This document shows, in pieces, positions 31,478-38,102 of a stretch of 40,940 nt of DNA. The notes beneath the pieces are model-generated. The model was not told where the DNA came from and ran no database searches. It was given only the letters and a program-made list of their open reading frames with translations. A program made the translations under genes and the position numbers. The stretch is from positions 1 through 40,940 of the forward strand of contig JADKJE010000012.1 in NCBI GenBank assembly GCA_016722515.1, in the 5' to 3' direction. Origin of the DNA: Alphaproteobacteria bacterium. GTDB taxonomy: Bacteria > Pseudomonadota > Alphaproteobacteria > Rickettsiales > JADKJE01. Numbering within the stretch: the first letter of the stretch is position 1; every line of letters begins with the position of its first letter.

Positions 31478-31618
31478 TTAGTTATTAACTTTTACTGGTG
31501 AAACTGGCTTGCGCTTGTTCTTTCTTCCGTTTCGTCGAGAAGCCTCTGCCTTCTTTTCTGACTTTGATTGACCGCCAAGCCTCCCAAGGGCTTGTGCGTG
31601 GGGGTTTTTATCTGTCAT
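31478..31618 (-). CDS. Small basic protein with LGRLGG motif (46 aa)
   Basis: MTDKNPHAQALGRLGGQSKS is followed by an Arg/Lys-rich helix (EKKAEASRRNGRKNKRK). Short proteins with an ALGRLGGK start and a basic tail are frequent in bacteria and phages and probably bind nucleic acid. The palindrome at 31490 overlaps its last codons. ATG and stop are clear, though there is no Shine-Dalgarno sequence. Confidence 0.6.
   Translation of the reverse strand: MTDKNPHAQALGRLGGQSKSEKKAEASRRNGRKNKRKPVSPVKVNN
31490..31503. repeat. Dispersed palindrome, 14-mer
   Basis: TTTTACTGGTGAAA, identical to copies at 5817 and 12475, in the end of the 46-aa gene. Confidence 0.7.
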
Positions 31619-31620
31619 GT

Positions 31621-31851
31621 TTAGTTATTGCTGAGAACGGTGTCAACGAGAGTCGAGAGCTGACGCTGGACATTAAGGGGAACTTCGCGGTCTTGAACGA
31701 CATCAAAGCAGAAGCGGTGGCCGTTGCGAACAACATGGTAGTTACCATCATCCTCAAAGTCGTCAGTGCGTCCGTCGTTGTCGTTGTAGTAAGTAACCTC
31801 GTACTCCGTTCCTTCGCTAAGCTGTTCCATTACACTGTTGAGATTTTCCAT
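31621..31851 (-). CDS. Hypothetical acidic protein (76 aa)
   Basis: The protein is acidic with a beta segment (GTEYEVTYYNDNDGRTDDFED) and a second (NYHVVRNGHRFCFDVV), ending in a helix. No family is recognised. It follows a long leader with its own promoter, so it may be the first gene of an early or regulated transcript. Confidence 0.55.
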   Translation of the reverse strand: MENLNSVMEQLSEGTEYEVTYYNDNDGRTDDFEDDGNYHVVRNGHRFCFDVVQDREVPLNVQRQLSTLVDTVLSNN

Positions 31852-32024
31852 TGTGTTTGTATTAGTGCTAGTAAGTTAGATACTGGTATGAGGGGCTTTG
31901 GGAAGACTTCTCACTTGCGGTCAATCTCGTCGTAGCCTTGATGGCTAGCCGAGCCTTACTCGAAGTAACTCCCGTTTCGCTAGGTGCTTCTCAAAGACAC
32001 CCATATCAATATCTAACTACCCTT
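31852..32024 (-). promoter_or_regulatory. Long leader with possible 19-aa leader peptide
   Basis: The predicted transcript from the promoter at 32025-32053 has a leader of about 165 nt. It contains an ATG frame of 19 codons (32004-31945, ending RVRLG then TAG), then GGCTAGCC and GAAG/CTTC inverted repeats. Such leaders can regulate by attenuation or structure. No known riboswitch is recognised. Confidence 0.35.
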
Positions 32025-32053
32025 ACTATATCCCAACCGCTTGGATAGTGCAA
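32025..32053 (-). promoter_or_regulatory. Sigma70-like promoter
   Basis: Reading leftward: TTGCAC (32053-32048), a 17-bp spacer, TATAGT (32030-32025). The rest of the gap up to 32114 contains no gene. Confidence 0.6.
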
Positions 32054-32114
32054 GTGTTTTAGAAGATTCTCAAAACGAGAAAGTGGACAACTCATACGGT
32101 GGCTTGGTTAAGCC

Positions 32115-32606
32115 TTAATCTGGGAGGCACTTGAAAGATTCTCTAAATGAGGGTAGTTTTTTAATCAGTTCCTCATACTCTTTTGCGGTGAAATCTTTTA
32201 GGGGGGTCTTGGATTCTTTGTGGGCTTGGCGGCGGTCACGGAGCTTTTGTGCCGTACCAGCTCCGTATCTCTTGTCTAGGTTTTGTGCATACCCCAACAA
32301 GTGTGTCTTATCAAAGGCGTTGCAACCCTTACACTCGGCATTGACGTTGCGTGGGTCAAAGATTAAGTCGCGCCCACAATCTCCTGCGGGCATGAAATGT
32401 CCCGCATCACAGTACATCCCTATTGGCTTCCCACAACTTACACATGTCCCATACTTTTCTACATCTCTCCTGCGGATTTCTAGGCTGAACCAGTACCAGT
32501 AAATACCCTTTTGATACGGCTGTTTGTAGGCAAGACCACGCCATTGGAACTTCTCTGGTAGTCCCCATTGTCTTAGGAGGTCTTTTTTAGAGGTCTTTTT
32601 CTTCAA
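32115..32606 (-). CDS. NinG/Rap-like recombination protein (about 163 aa)
   Basis: The core GTCVSCGKPIGMYCDAGHFM, then CGRDLIFDPRNVNAECKGCN carries the two cysteine pairs and histidine of the lambda NinG (Rap) family, which directs Holliday-junction handling by other recombination enzymes. The tail HLLGYAQNLDKRYG fits too. No ATG is near; I place the start at TTG 32606 (LKKKTSKKDLLRQWG) and not farther upstream, because upstream codons overlap another gene and lack NinG features. TTG at 32615 is an alternative. The 13-mer at 32181 lies inside. It pairs naturally with the RecA-type gene. Confidence 0.75.
   Translation of the reverse strand: MKKKTSKKDLLRQWGLPEKFQWRGLAYKQPYQKGIYWYWFSLEIRRRDVEKYGTCVSCGKPIGMYCDAGHFMPAGDCGRDLIFDPRNVNAECKGCNAFDKTHLLGYAQNLDKRYGAGTAQKLRDRRQAHKESKTPLKDFTAKEYEELIKKLPSFRESFKCLPD
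32181..32193. repeat. Dispersed palindrome, 13-mer class
   Basis: TTTTGCGGTGAAA in the NinG-like gene. Confidence 0.55.
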
Positions 32607-33045
32607 GGCGTACAAGTTTTTTACATTCTGTGCAAAAGGCGAAGCGGGTTTCTCCAAGAGAGTGTGCGTGTTCGTCACCAAACTTAATGCCTCGGACGTC
32701 ATCTTTGATTTCTTCTCTCGTAAGTGTCTGGGCTTTAACGACGGCTGACTCCACACCCTCGGCTTGAATCAGTGGCAGAGCTTGATGCAAATTGGAATAA
32801 CCTATGAGAGCGAGTCTATCCTCCTGTATTCCTCCTTCAAGGACATAGTATTTGTGGATGTTGGCGAAGATTGAGGCTTGGCTTTCGCTGATTCGTGCGG
32901 ATTCTAGGAAGTCTACATAGCTGTCAAAGGAACCTTCCCATAGTTTTTCCTCATGGATTTTGTAGAGGCGTGCGCCGAGTTCTAGGAAGCGGGTTTGAAT
33001 CGAGGTAACGAGTTCTTTCGTTTGTCTTAGATATTCTTCGTTCAT
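32587..33045 (-). CDS. Helical DNA-binding-like protein with C-terminal CxxC (152 aa)
   Basis: The N-terminal 100 residues are helical (FLELGARLYKIHEEKLWEG, then YVDFLESARISESQASIFANIHKYY), like KilA/DUF3102-type phage regulators in which a segment such as ISESQAS acts as a helix-turn-helix. The C-terminus has CTECKKL. The palindrome at 33053 lies 7 bp upstream of its ATG, in the place a Shine-Dalgarno sequence would hold. It follows the primase zinc-finger gene. Probable replication or regulatory protein. Confidence 0.5.
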   Translation of the reverse strand: MNEEYLRQTKELVTSIQTRFLELGARLYKIHEEKLWEGSFDSYVDFLESARISESQASIFANIHKYYVLEGGIQEDRLALIGYSNLHQALPLIQAEGVESAVVKAQTLTREEIKDDVRGIKFGDEHAHSLGETRFAFCTECKKLVRLEEKDL

Positions 33046-33052
33046 GTGTTTA

Positions 33053-33066
33053 TTTTACCAGTAAAA
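33053..33066. repeat. Dispersed palindrome, 14-mer upstream of a start
   Basis: TTTTACCAGTAAAA, in the 22-bp gap between the primase stop and the ATG at 33045. Confidence 0.75.
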
Positions 33067-33067
33067 A

Positions 33068-33604
33068 TTACAAACCATAGCTGAGTTTATCCACAGCCTG
33101 TCGGAAGGTCAGATTTTCTAGCTTCATCACAAAGTCGATTGAATCTCCTCCCTCGTTACACGCGAAACAATGAAAGAGATTCTTGGTGACGTGCATTGAG
33201 GGGTGGTGGTCGTTGTGGAATGGACAGATTGCCCTGCCGTTCTTTGTCTCAATTATCTCCTCGATGGGGAAGTCGCGCGCCCTTTCTATCTTCTCTGGTG
33301 TTATGTCCTCGATTTTACCAGTGAAAACTTGTACCTCCATGTTGAGGCGATTGAGTTTCCTCTCCTCTTGCTCCGCTTGTTGGTGGATTCTTCCAACGTG
33401 TTCGTAAAAAAGCATCTTTCCTGTGCTCCACGGTTCTTTCTTTAGGAGGGCTTCAAACGCATCGAACTTGGTTAGCTTCCTACAAGCCTCGAAAAACCTC
33501 GCCTTGACGGTTTTAATCGTTTCTAGGAGGTATTCCTTGCGCCTCTCTCGTCTGAACTCTAAAGGAATCTCCTCAATCCATGAAAAATCTATTTCTCTTT
33601 TCAT
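33068..33604 (-). CDS. CHC2 zinc-finger primase fragment (178 aa)
   Basis: The C-terminal 60 residues hold the DnaG-type zinc-binding domain: C127PFH130, NDHHPSMHV, then FHC146FAC149NEGGDSIDFV. The first 110 residues are charged helices of unknown fold. No TOPRIM or polymerase core follows, so this protein alone can read template but not make primers. Catalytic function may come from a host primase or another gene. It lies between helicase and NinG genes. It contains a palindrome (33313) and an exact DnaA box (33087). Confidence 0.8.
   Translation of the reverse strand: MKREIDFSWIEEIPLEFRRERRKEYLLETIKTVKARFFEACRKLTKFDAFEALLKKEPWSTGKMLFYEHVGRIHQQAEQEERKLNRLNMEVQVFTGKIEDITPEKIERARDFPIEEIIETKNGRAICPFHNDHHPSMHVTKNLFHCFACNEGGDSIDFVMKLENLTFRQAVDKLSYGL
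33087..33095. promoter_or_regulatory. Exact DnaA box
   Basis: TTATCCACA inside the primase gene, 20 bp from the palindrome at 33053-33066. Confidence 0.45.
33313..33326. repeat. Dispersed palindrome, 14-mer
   Basis: TTTTACCAGTGAAA in the primase zinc-finger gene. Confidence 0.7.
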
Positions 33605-33606
33605 AG

Positions 33607-34455
33607 TTATAGTTTTCTAAAAGCACCCTCACCCTCGACATCAACGTAACGACCTTCGGGCATGAGCTTGTTGTCGATAAAGCGGAACTTGAACTTGTGA
33701 TTCTTCTTCGTTCCATCACGGCGGGACTTTCCTATCTTCACATAACTCAGATTGTCACTATCGTTATCTCTCCAAACATGGAAGATGTTGGTCGCTGCGG
33801 CGGGGATGCCGTTGCTGTTGGCGATGTCTGAGTTGTCTGTTTCGTTAGTTCGACTCTTGGTTGTCTTGGTTGCGTGGGCTACTGCGAATATCATCACTTT
33901 CCTACGGATAGCATACATACGGAGGTCTTTACAGATTTGAGCGAGGAATGTCGCATAGTTTGGTAGCTCCTTTTGGCTCTTTACGCTTTTCACGATGTCG
34001 CCGAGCGTGTCGATGAAGATTGCTTTGACTCCGAACTCGTCGATAGCCTTATCACAATGGGCGAACATCCAGTCTATGTCGTCCTCTAGCTCCATTGGAA
34101 CGTAGGATACAAGGCTGGGGTCGGCTCCCATCTTTTCGAATGAATCCCAGAGTTCTCGTGAGGTCATTTCGTGTGAGAACCAGACCGATGGGACATCTGA
34201 TTTGCCGAAGTTCAAGGTGAACATTCGGGCTAGGGTCGTTTTTCCGTCGCCAGGGACACCAGAGATGATGGTGAAATCACCCTCTCGGAATCCTCCATCC
34301 ATACAGCCATCGAGGTCTGTGAAGCCCGAACTAATTTGATTGCTTGTGTCTTGCGCTTGGAGCTTGGCCGCCTCCGAAAGCAGGAGGATGTCTACAACCT
34401 TTGGCTCTGAGTTCTCTAGCTCCTCACCTATTCTTTTGTATTTTTCGAGGCTCAT
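33607..34455 (-). CDS. DnaB-like helicase ATPase domain (282 aa)
   Basis: ISSGFTDLDGCMDGGFREGD leads into Walker A GVPGDGKTT (66-74), with KAIFIDTLGD as Walker B near 143-152, then IFAVAHATK and the R-rich KIGKSRRDGT segment, the order of the replicative helicase C-terminal domain. The N-terminal primase-binding domain of DnaB is absent, so it is a short, phage-type helicase. It starts by ATGA overlap with the initiator gene and is followed by the primase zinc finger, forming a replisome operon. Confidence 0.85.
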   Translation of the reverse strand: MSLEKYKRIGEELENSEPKVVDILLLSEAAKLQAQDTSNQISSGFTDLDGCMDGGFREGDFTIISGVPGDGKTTLARMFTLNFGKSDVPSVWFSHEMTSRELWDSFEKMGADPSLVSYVPMELEDDIDWMFAHCDKAIDEFGVKAIFIDTLGDIVKSVKSQKELPNYATFLAQICKDLRMYAIRRKVMIFAVAHATKTTKSRTNETDNSDIANSNGIPAAATNIFHVWRDNDSDNLSYVKIGKSRRDGTKKNHKFKFRFIDNKLMPEGRYVDVEGEGAFRKL

Positions 34456-35198
34456 GAGATTCGGTTACGTTCCTTGTAATCCAACAGAGACTCCATTCTC
34501 CTCGCCAAGTCTGACGGGGTGTTTATCTTCGGACAAAACTGGTCATCACGATTGTCTCTAGCGATTGAGACAGCCTTCTTCAACTGGTCAAGGTTATAGG
34601 AGTCAAACAGTGCGAGTGCATCAACCTTTTGTTGCTTGTGAATCCACCAAGGTTTCTTTTCTTCACCAAAGAGCCGAAAGACAGCCAGCTTGTCATTGAC
34701 GCGGTTATCGGTTTTGGAAGGTTTCTCGTCTACGTCTTTTTCTATTTTGTACTCACCGTCCGAGCGAAGCTCGGCAAATTGACCTAACTTAACTTGACTT
34801 AAGCCGTCCGTGGACTGTCCACCAAGTCTCCTACTGTTATCCTCTACGTCTGAACGGGGCTTGGCCTCTATGAGTGGAATGTCTGGTGCGACCTCAACGA
34901 GCAGGTTCTTGTATATGCTGTCTATCTTTCTGTCGGCGCGGATTGTGTTGTGCTCTAGCCAGTCGGTTATCACAATCACTTGGTCTTCATTGAGCTGTCG
35001 GACAAAGCCCTTCGCCACGAGTACCTTAAACACATCTGATGGAGAGCCTAGTAGCTTCATAAGTGGGTAAGACTCCACCACTCCATCGTCGTCGGCACGA
35101 AGCACCATGTGAAAGTAGAGGAGCTGTGCCTCACTTGGCATCTGAAGGAACTTGGCCGACCCCGCAATTCTATTGCTGAACATTCGTCGGTTAGCCAT
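34452..35198 (-). CDS. DnaD-like replication initiator / replisome organiser (248 aa)
   Basis: The start MANRRMFSNRIAGSAKFLQM and the run SEAQLLYFHMVLRADDDGVV are the recognised opening of phage replisome organisers of DnaD type, with a winged helix for origin binding. The middle is a disordered linker and the C-terminus (KAVSIARDNRDDQ) a helical loader-like domain. It is transcribed from the region at 35199-35445, a candidate origin with several DnaA-like boxes, and loads the adjacent helicase. A variant palindrome lies 4 bp before its ATG. Confidence 0.8.
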   Translation of the reverse strand: MANRRMFSNRIAGSAKFLQMPSEAQLLYFHMVLRADDDGVVESYPLMKLLGSPSDVFKVLVAKGFVRQLNEDQVIVITDWLEHNTIRADRKIDSIYKNLLVEVAPDIPLIEAKPRSDVEDNSRRLGGQSTDGLSQVKLGQFAELRSDGEYKIEKDVDEKPSKTDNRVNDKLAVFRLFGEEKKPWWIHKQQKVDALALFDSYNLDQLKKAVSIARDNRDDQFCPKINTPSDLARRMESLLDYKERNRIS

Positions 35199-35202
35199 AT
35201 AG

Positions 35203-35216
35203 TTTTACAAGCAAAA
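35203..35216. repeat. Dispersed palindrome, variant 14-mer
   Basis: TTTTACAAGCAAAA, 4 bp upstream of the initiator ATG; the right arm has GC in place of GT. Confidence 0.5.
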
Positions 35217-35316
35217 TCCACAAGACGGCTGGACAGGCTCGCTAGAACCTAAACCACCTTGTGGATGCTGCCTACAAATATTTGTTTTTAAACTAGCGAA
35301 GTTGTCCATACAGAGA

Positions 35317-35343
35317 ATTATACTACGTCCACAACCCTGTCAA
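35317..35343 (-). promoter_or_regulatory. Consensus hexamers, short spacer
   Basis: TTGACA then TATAAT, 15 bp apart on the minus strand, driving the initiator gene with a leader of about 110 nt. A DnaA-like sequence lies between the hexamers, so initiator or DnaA binding could repress it. Confidence 0.5.
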
Positions 35344-35445
35344 AGAGCTTTTGTGTGGACAACTCTGTGTATAAATGCTATTCTGTCAAGTGTCGGGTCA
35401 GTCCGCGTTGCGGGAACAACCCAAGACACTAGATATATCTCTCAA

Positions 35446-35652
35446 CTAAGGTCGCTTCTCTGGTAACGGAGGAGTGGCCTTTTCAGTTTCACTGCGAAAC
35501 TCGCGCTCCCTATCTTCCTCCACCAAACAGGTAAGGCAAACTTCCCTGTTCTTATGAGGCTGTGATACGCGAGTGCTTATGAAGCCGTATTTTTTCAAAC
35601 ATTTGTCACACCTCACCCAATTATCTGGTATCTTCTGTCCCTTTATTCTCAT
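35446..35652 (-). CDS. Zinc-ribbon protein (68 aa)
   Basis: WVRCDKCLKKYGF followed by EVCLTCLVEE gives two CxxC knuckles 20 residues apart, then a charged tail with E and R and a proline end. The start overlaps the upstream stop (TAATG). A 13-mer palindrome (35487) lies inside. Probably binds nucleic acid; function unknown. Confidence 0.65.
   Translation of the reverse strand: MRIKGQKIPDNWVRCDKCLKKYGFISTRVSQPHKNREVCLTCLVEEDREREFRSETEKATPPLPEKRP
35487..35499. repeat. Dispersed palindrome, 13-mer class
   Basis: TTTCACTGCGAAA, flanked by G and C that extend the inverted repeat, in the zinc-ribbon gene. Confidence 0.6.
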
Positions 35653-35909
35653 TAGCCCCAGTTATAGTCAAAGAGAACAACTCGCTGCTCTGTTTCGTTG
35701 GTATATAGAGTTTCCATTAGAACCCATGCGTAATAACTGTCAGGTTTATCATCTGCATCCTCTTGTGTTAGAAACAACTTGTGGTCGCCTGCGAGCGACT
35801 GGGCTTGTTCTAGAGACTCTGCAATACACACAAAACCGCCCCCACAGTATGACCAATTACTCGATGGCTTGAATATATAGATTTTCATTTCAGAGGTCTT
35901 TTTCTTCAT
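35652..35909 (-). CDS. Hypothetical protein with MKIYIFKP start (85 aa)
   Basis: I use the ATG at 35909 because it overlaps the stop of the 36-aa gene (TAATG), while the longer frame would overlap that gene. The body IYIFKPSSNWSYCGGGFVCIAESLEQA is a small alpha/beta domain frequent in phages, of unknown function. It overlaps the next gene by one base. Confidence 0.6.
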   Translation of the reverse strand: MKKKTSEMKIYIFKPSSNWSYCGGGFVCIAESLEQAQSLAGDHKLFLTQEDADDKPDSYYAWVLMETLYTNETEQRVVLFDYNWG

Positions 35910-36019
35910 TACGAGGGTCGCTTTGCGTCTTTTCTTAAAAATCTTTTCCACGTCCGTTCCATCTTTAGACCGTTACGCCGAGTGAGTTGAATGGCCTGTT
36001 TTATGGTCAGTGTTTTCAT
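35909..36019 (-). CDS. Tiny basic protein (36 aa)
   Basis: MKTLTIKQAIQLTRRNGLKM followed by a basic helix. Both ends are coupled to neighbours (ATGA upstream, TAATG downstream), good evidence that it is translated. It might bind DNA or RNA. Confidence 0.55.
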   Translation of the reverse strand: MKTLTIKQAIQLTRRNGLKMERTWKRFLRKDAKRPS

Positions 36020-36207
36020 TCTTCTAGGAATGAGAGTGAGATTTCACCGAGCTTGCTGGCTTTTCTTAAAGAAACCATCATTGTGAGCTGAACTTTTAGA
36101 ATGTTATCTAGTCCCTTTTGCTGTTCAGGAGAACAATTTTCCGCAAGCTTCCCTATTTCGTCAAGGTAACCCTTGAAATCTCTGATTGTTTTTTTGATGT
36201 CTCGCAT
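36016..36207 (-). CDS. Small helical protein (63 aa)
   Basis: The ATG at 36207 (MRDIKKTIRDFKGYLDEIGK) is used because the earlier ATG at 36243 lies further inside the upstream gene. The chain is all helical and may form a coiled coil. No family is known. Confidence 0.5.
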   Translation of the reverse strand: MRDIKKTIRDFKGYLDEIGKLAENCSPEQQKGLDNILKVQLTMMVSLRKASKLGEISLSFLEE

Positions 36208-36217
36208 GGTTTTGTAA

Positions 36218-36478
36218 CTAATCCGCTTCAGGGATTGACTCAAGCTCTTTCCTAGTAATCTCTTTACATGAAATCTTTATGACATCGTGCAAACCACCTT
36301 CCTCAAGCTCTGATTTCAAGGTGTCTAGCAAGTCGTCAAGTTCGTGGTACACAATGGACTGGCAATTGTATACGTTTTCAGGAAAATCGCCCTTCCAAAC
36401 CCATACCTTAATCTTGTTTTTCATAGGAGGTTGACTAATTAGTTTTTTCATATCCTCAATTCTGTCGGATGAAGGCAT
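36218..36478 (-). CDS. Hypothetical protein (86 aa)
   Basis: A short N-terminal helix, a beta strand (KIKVWVWKGDFPENVYNC) and a helix (LDDLLDTLKSELEEGG) suggest a small alpha/beta fold. It starts 2 bp after the upstream stop. No function is recognised. Confidence 0.55.
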   Translation of the reverse strand: MPSSDRIEDMKKLISQPPMKNKIKVWVWKGDFPENVYNCQSIVYHELDDLLDTLKSELEEGGLHDVIKISCKEITRKELESIPEAD

Positions 36479-36480
36479 AT

Positions 36481-36675
36481 TTATTCCTTACAAAGCCAAT
36501 AAGTTTTTGTCCAAGACCATGTGTTCGAGTCCCAAGTTTGTATATCCCTCCAAACGGTCGGGCAAGGGTCAAACTCAAAGACATCTTGGAGTTGGTCGTG
36601 GACATACCCAGCTCTAATTGCCTGCAAGCACAGAACAATCAACGCACCGAATATTATGTAAAAGATTGTTTTCAT
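36481..36675 (-). CDS. Small membrane or secreted protein (64 aa)
   Basis: Residues 3-20 (TIFYIIFGALIVLCLQAI) form a signal anchor, followed by a tryptophan-rich region (CPTVWRDIQTWDSNTWSW). Coupled to RecA by an ATGA overlap. It could be an envelope-acting early protein; unknown. Confidence 0.55.
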   Translation of the reverse strand: MKTIFYIIFGALIVLCLQAIRAGYVHDQLQDVFEFDPCPTVWRDIQTWDSNTWSWTKTYWLCKE

Positions 36676-37580
36676 TTGATATTTTTACACGCTAATGCTT
36701 GTTTAATCCTTTCTGATAAGTCGGCATCTTCCTCAATGGCCTTGCGGACTCTTTGGAGGCCGATTCCTAGCTTCTCCTCACCGAAGAACAGGGTGTTGCC
36801 TTTCTTAGTGATAACCCCAGCCTCCATAGCATCTTCCAGCAGATTCGCCACAGTGTTAAACCCACTACCGTAGATGAAGTGGCCGTTTATCTTCATGTTC
36901 TTGGTTGCGGCGACCTTGTTCTTCTTCACCTCGGCTGTTATTACTTCACCTATCTTGTTCTCACCTTGTTTAATCGTCTCACCCGCATACTTCAAGTACA
37001 CAGAGAACGCTTTGTGATAGACAAGTTTCTCTCCCGCCGATGGTTGCCACGTTCCACTCATCAGGTCTTGTTTGGCGTGGTTCACAATGACGATAGAGAC
37101 ACCTTTGAGAATGAGTTGTGGAACAACCTTGCGTACCCACGGGGCAATCAACTTGCCTTGCGAAGCAATTACGACCTCACCGCTTCGCTTCTCTGCTTCT
37201 GCACGAGACATGAGCGCCCCCACAGAGTCCAAGAAGATGACATCCCAGTTACCAGACGAAACCTCGTCCTCAATGGTGTCGAGAATATCCTCCGCAAACG
37301 TATCTCTGTAGAGTCCGAGCTTTGAGCTGTTTACTCCGAGCTTGTCAGCATAGAGAGGCGTGTATGAGACTTCAACATCAACCCACAGACACCTCACTCC
37401 GTTCTTCTGAAGGCCCGAAGCCATCTGCAACGCGAGGGTACTCTTTCCGACACCAGAACGTCCCCATAGTTCAGTTATGTAACCCTTCGGGATTCCTCCA
37501 ATACCACTCAGCTTGTCTACGAACGTCCCCGTCTTGAAAGCTGTTGGGTTGGCGATGCTGTCAGCAAAGGGTATTGTCAT
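36672..37580 (-). CDS. RecA-like recombinase ATPase (302 aa)
   Basis: ELWGRSGVGKSTLALQMASG carries Walker A (about 40-48), CLWVDVEVSYTPLYADKLG and VIFLDSVGALMSRAEAEKR are the RecA motifs after it, with VSIVIVNHAKQ as the L2-like region. I start at MTIPFADS (37580), which overlaps the stop of the RHH gene; an upstream extension would overlap all of that gene. It promotes strand exchange or annealing in replication and recombination with NinG and an SSB-like protein. A palindrome (37580-37593) covers its start. Confidence 0.85.
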   Translation of the reverse strand: MTIPFADSIANPTAFKTGTFVDKLSGIGGIPKGYITELWGRSGVGKSTLALQMASGLQKNGVRCLWVDVEVSYTPLYADKLGVNSSKLGLYRDTFAEDILDTIEDEVSSGNWDVIFLDSVGALMSRAEAEKRSGEVVIASQGKLIAPWVRKVVPQLILKGVSIVIVNHAKQDLMSGTWQPSAGEKLVYHKAFSVYLKYAGETIKQGENKIGEVITAEVKKNKVAATKNMKINGHFIYGSGFNTVANLLEDAMEAGVITKKGNTLFFGEEKLGIGLQRVRKAIEEDADLSERIKQALACKNIK

Positions 37581-37705
37581 TTTACTAGTGAAAGTTGGTC
37601 TAGTAACTTCATCATAGTGACCCCCGCTTTGACCGCCCGAATCTTTAATCTGTCGCGTGTCTTTTTCCAAAGTCTGATATTCACAGTCTTTTGTGGTTTC
37701 TTCAT
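37577..37705 (-). CDS. Ribbon-helix-helix (Arc/CopG-like) DNA-binding protein (42 aa)
   Basis: The sequence has the RHH pattern in full: strand KTVNIRLW, helix A KKTRDRLKIRAVKAG, turn, helix B VTMMKLLDQLSLV. These dimers insert a two-stranded sheet into the DNA major groove and bind short inverted repeats. It is the first gene of the long leftward operon, next to the divergent control region, an ideal place for an autoregulator. Its last codons carry the palindrome at 37580, and it overlaps the RecA start (ATGA). It is a strong candidate to bind the dispersed palindromes. Confidence 0.75.
   Translation of the reverse strand: MKKPQKTVNIRLWKKTRDRLKIRAVKAGVTMMKLLDQLSLVK
37580..37593. repeat. 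Dispersed palindrome, 14-mer at the RecA start
   Basis: TTTTACTAGTGAAA overlaps the ATG of the RecA-like gene and the last codons of the RHH gene. Confidence 0.7.
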
Positions 37706-37714
37706 ATGACCTTT

Positions 37715-37742
37715 ATAATAGTGGGTATTCTAGGAGATGCAA
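37715..37742 (-). promoter_or_regulatory. Leftward promoter of the RHH-RecA operon
   Basis: TTGCAT (37742-37737), a 16-bp spacer and TATTAT (37720-37715) point left. The start site would be about 37708, only a few bases before the ATG at 37705, so the mRNA is nearly leaderless. The 13-bp element (37745-37757) abuts its -35 box. Confidence 0.6.
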
Positions 37743-37744
37743 GC

Positions 37745-37757
37745 GACTTATCCCCTT
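37745..37757. promoter_or_regulatory. GACTTATCCCCTT element, copy 1
   Basis: This 13-bp sequence lies between divergent promoters, 5 bp before the rightward -35 and 2 bp from the leftward -35. The same 13 bp occurs at 39382 at the same distance from a promoter. Confidence 0.65.
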
Positions 37758-37762
37758 TTTGA

Positions 37763-37790
37763 TTGCTCGCCCGCACGCGTCTGGTATACT
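37763..37790 (+). promoter_or_regulatory. Rightward promoter P-right-1
   Basis: TTGCTC (37763-37768), 16 bp, TATACT (37785-37790), with TGG before the -10 as an extended -10 element. Leader of about 25 nt to the ATG at 37822. Confidence 0.65.
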
Positions 37791-37821
37791 GGTCTTATTA
37801 ACGGGGTAACACAAAACCAAA

Positions 37822-38100
37822 ATGGATACACAATGGTTAAAGGCGGCACAGGAGAACTTTAGAGAGGCTATCGGCAACAAGGATTGGGAATTGGCAAAGT
37901 GCGTAATCGCGGATGTATTCGATAAGGATGCCGAGTCTATCGCCCGCATGATGAACGAGGAGCTTAGAGAAGAAATGGACAAGGGGCCGAGCTTCGCCCA
38001 CGGATACATCCTTGGATTTCTCAAAAAGAAGAATGAAGAATACAAAGCAAAAGGTCTTGTGCCGACACTTGATATGCTTATTTCAGATTTAACTCAATAA
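37822..38100 (+). CDS. Hypothetical helical protein (92 aa)
   Basis: The protein is all-helical and charged (WLKAAQENFREAIGNKDWELAK, then IARMMNEELREEMDKG). No motif is recognised. It is the first gene after the rightward promoter and precedes the SSB-like gene by 2 bp. The leader is A-rich without a Shine-Dalgarno sequence. Confidence 0.65.
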   Translation: MDTQWLKAAQENFREAIGNKDWELAKCVIADVFDKDAESIARMMNEELREEMDKGPSFAHGYILGFLKKKNEEYKAKGLVPTLDMLISDLTQ

Positions 38101-38102
38101 TT

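Larger units (their letters stand above)
35199..35445. other. Candidate replication origin and promoter region
   Basis: This 247-bp non-coding segment has near-DnaA boxes at 35214, 35260, 35302, 35354 and 35366 (each one or two mismatches), an AT-rich palindrome (ACAAATATTTGT) at about 35274-35285 next to TTTTTAAA, and a hairpin GTGTC/GACAC with an inner CCGC/GCGG stem at 35390-35429. Promoter hexamers TTGACA and TATAAT (minus strand, 35343-35338 and 35322-35317) are perfect but 15 bp apart. Placement before the initiator gene is classic for a phage origin. No other coding sequence is seen. Confidence 0.6.

Noticed and set aside
32607..32756. Longer NinG-like protein from the ATG at 32756.
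   Set aside because: It would overlap the upstream gene by 170 bp and the added residues show no NinG features.
37581..37670. Longer N-terminus for RecA starting at 37670.
   Set aside because: The extra codons lie wholly over the RHH gene in another frame and do not look like RecA; the ATG at 37580 is coupled to the RHH stop.
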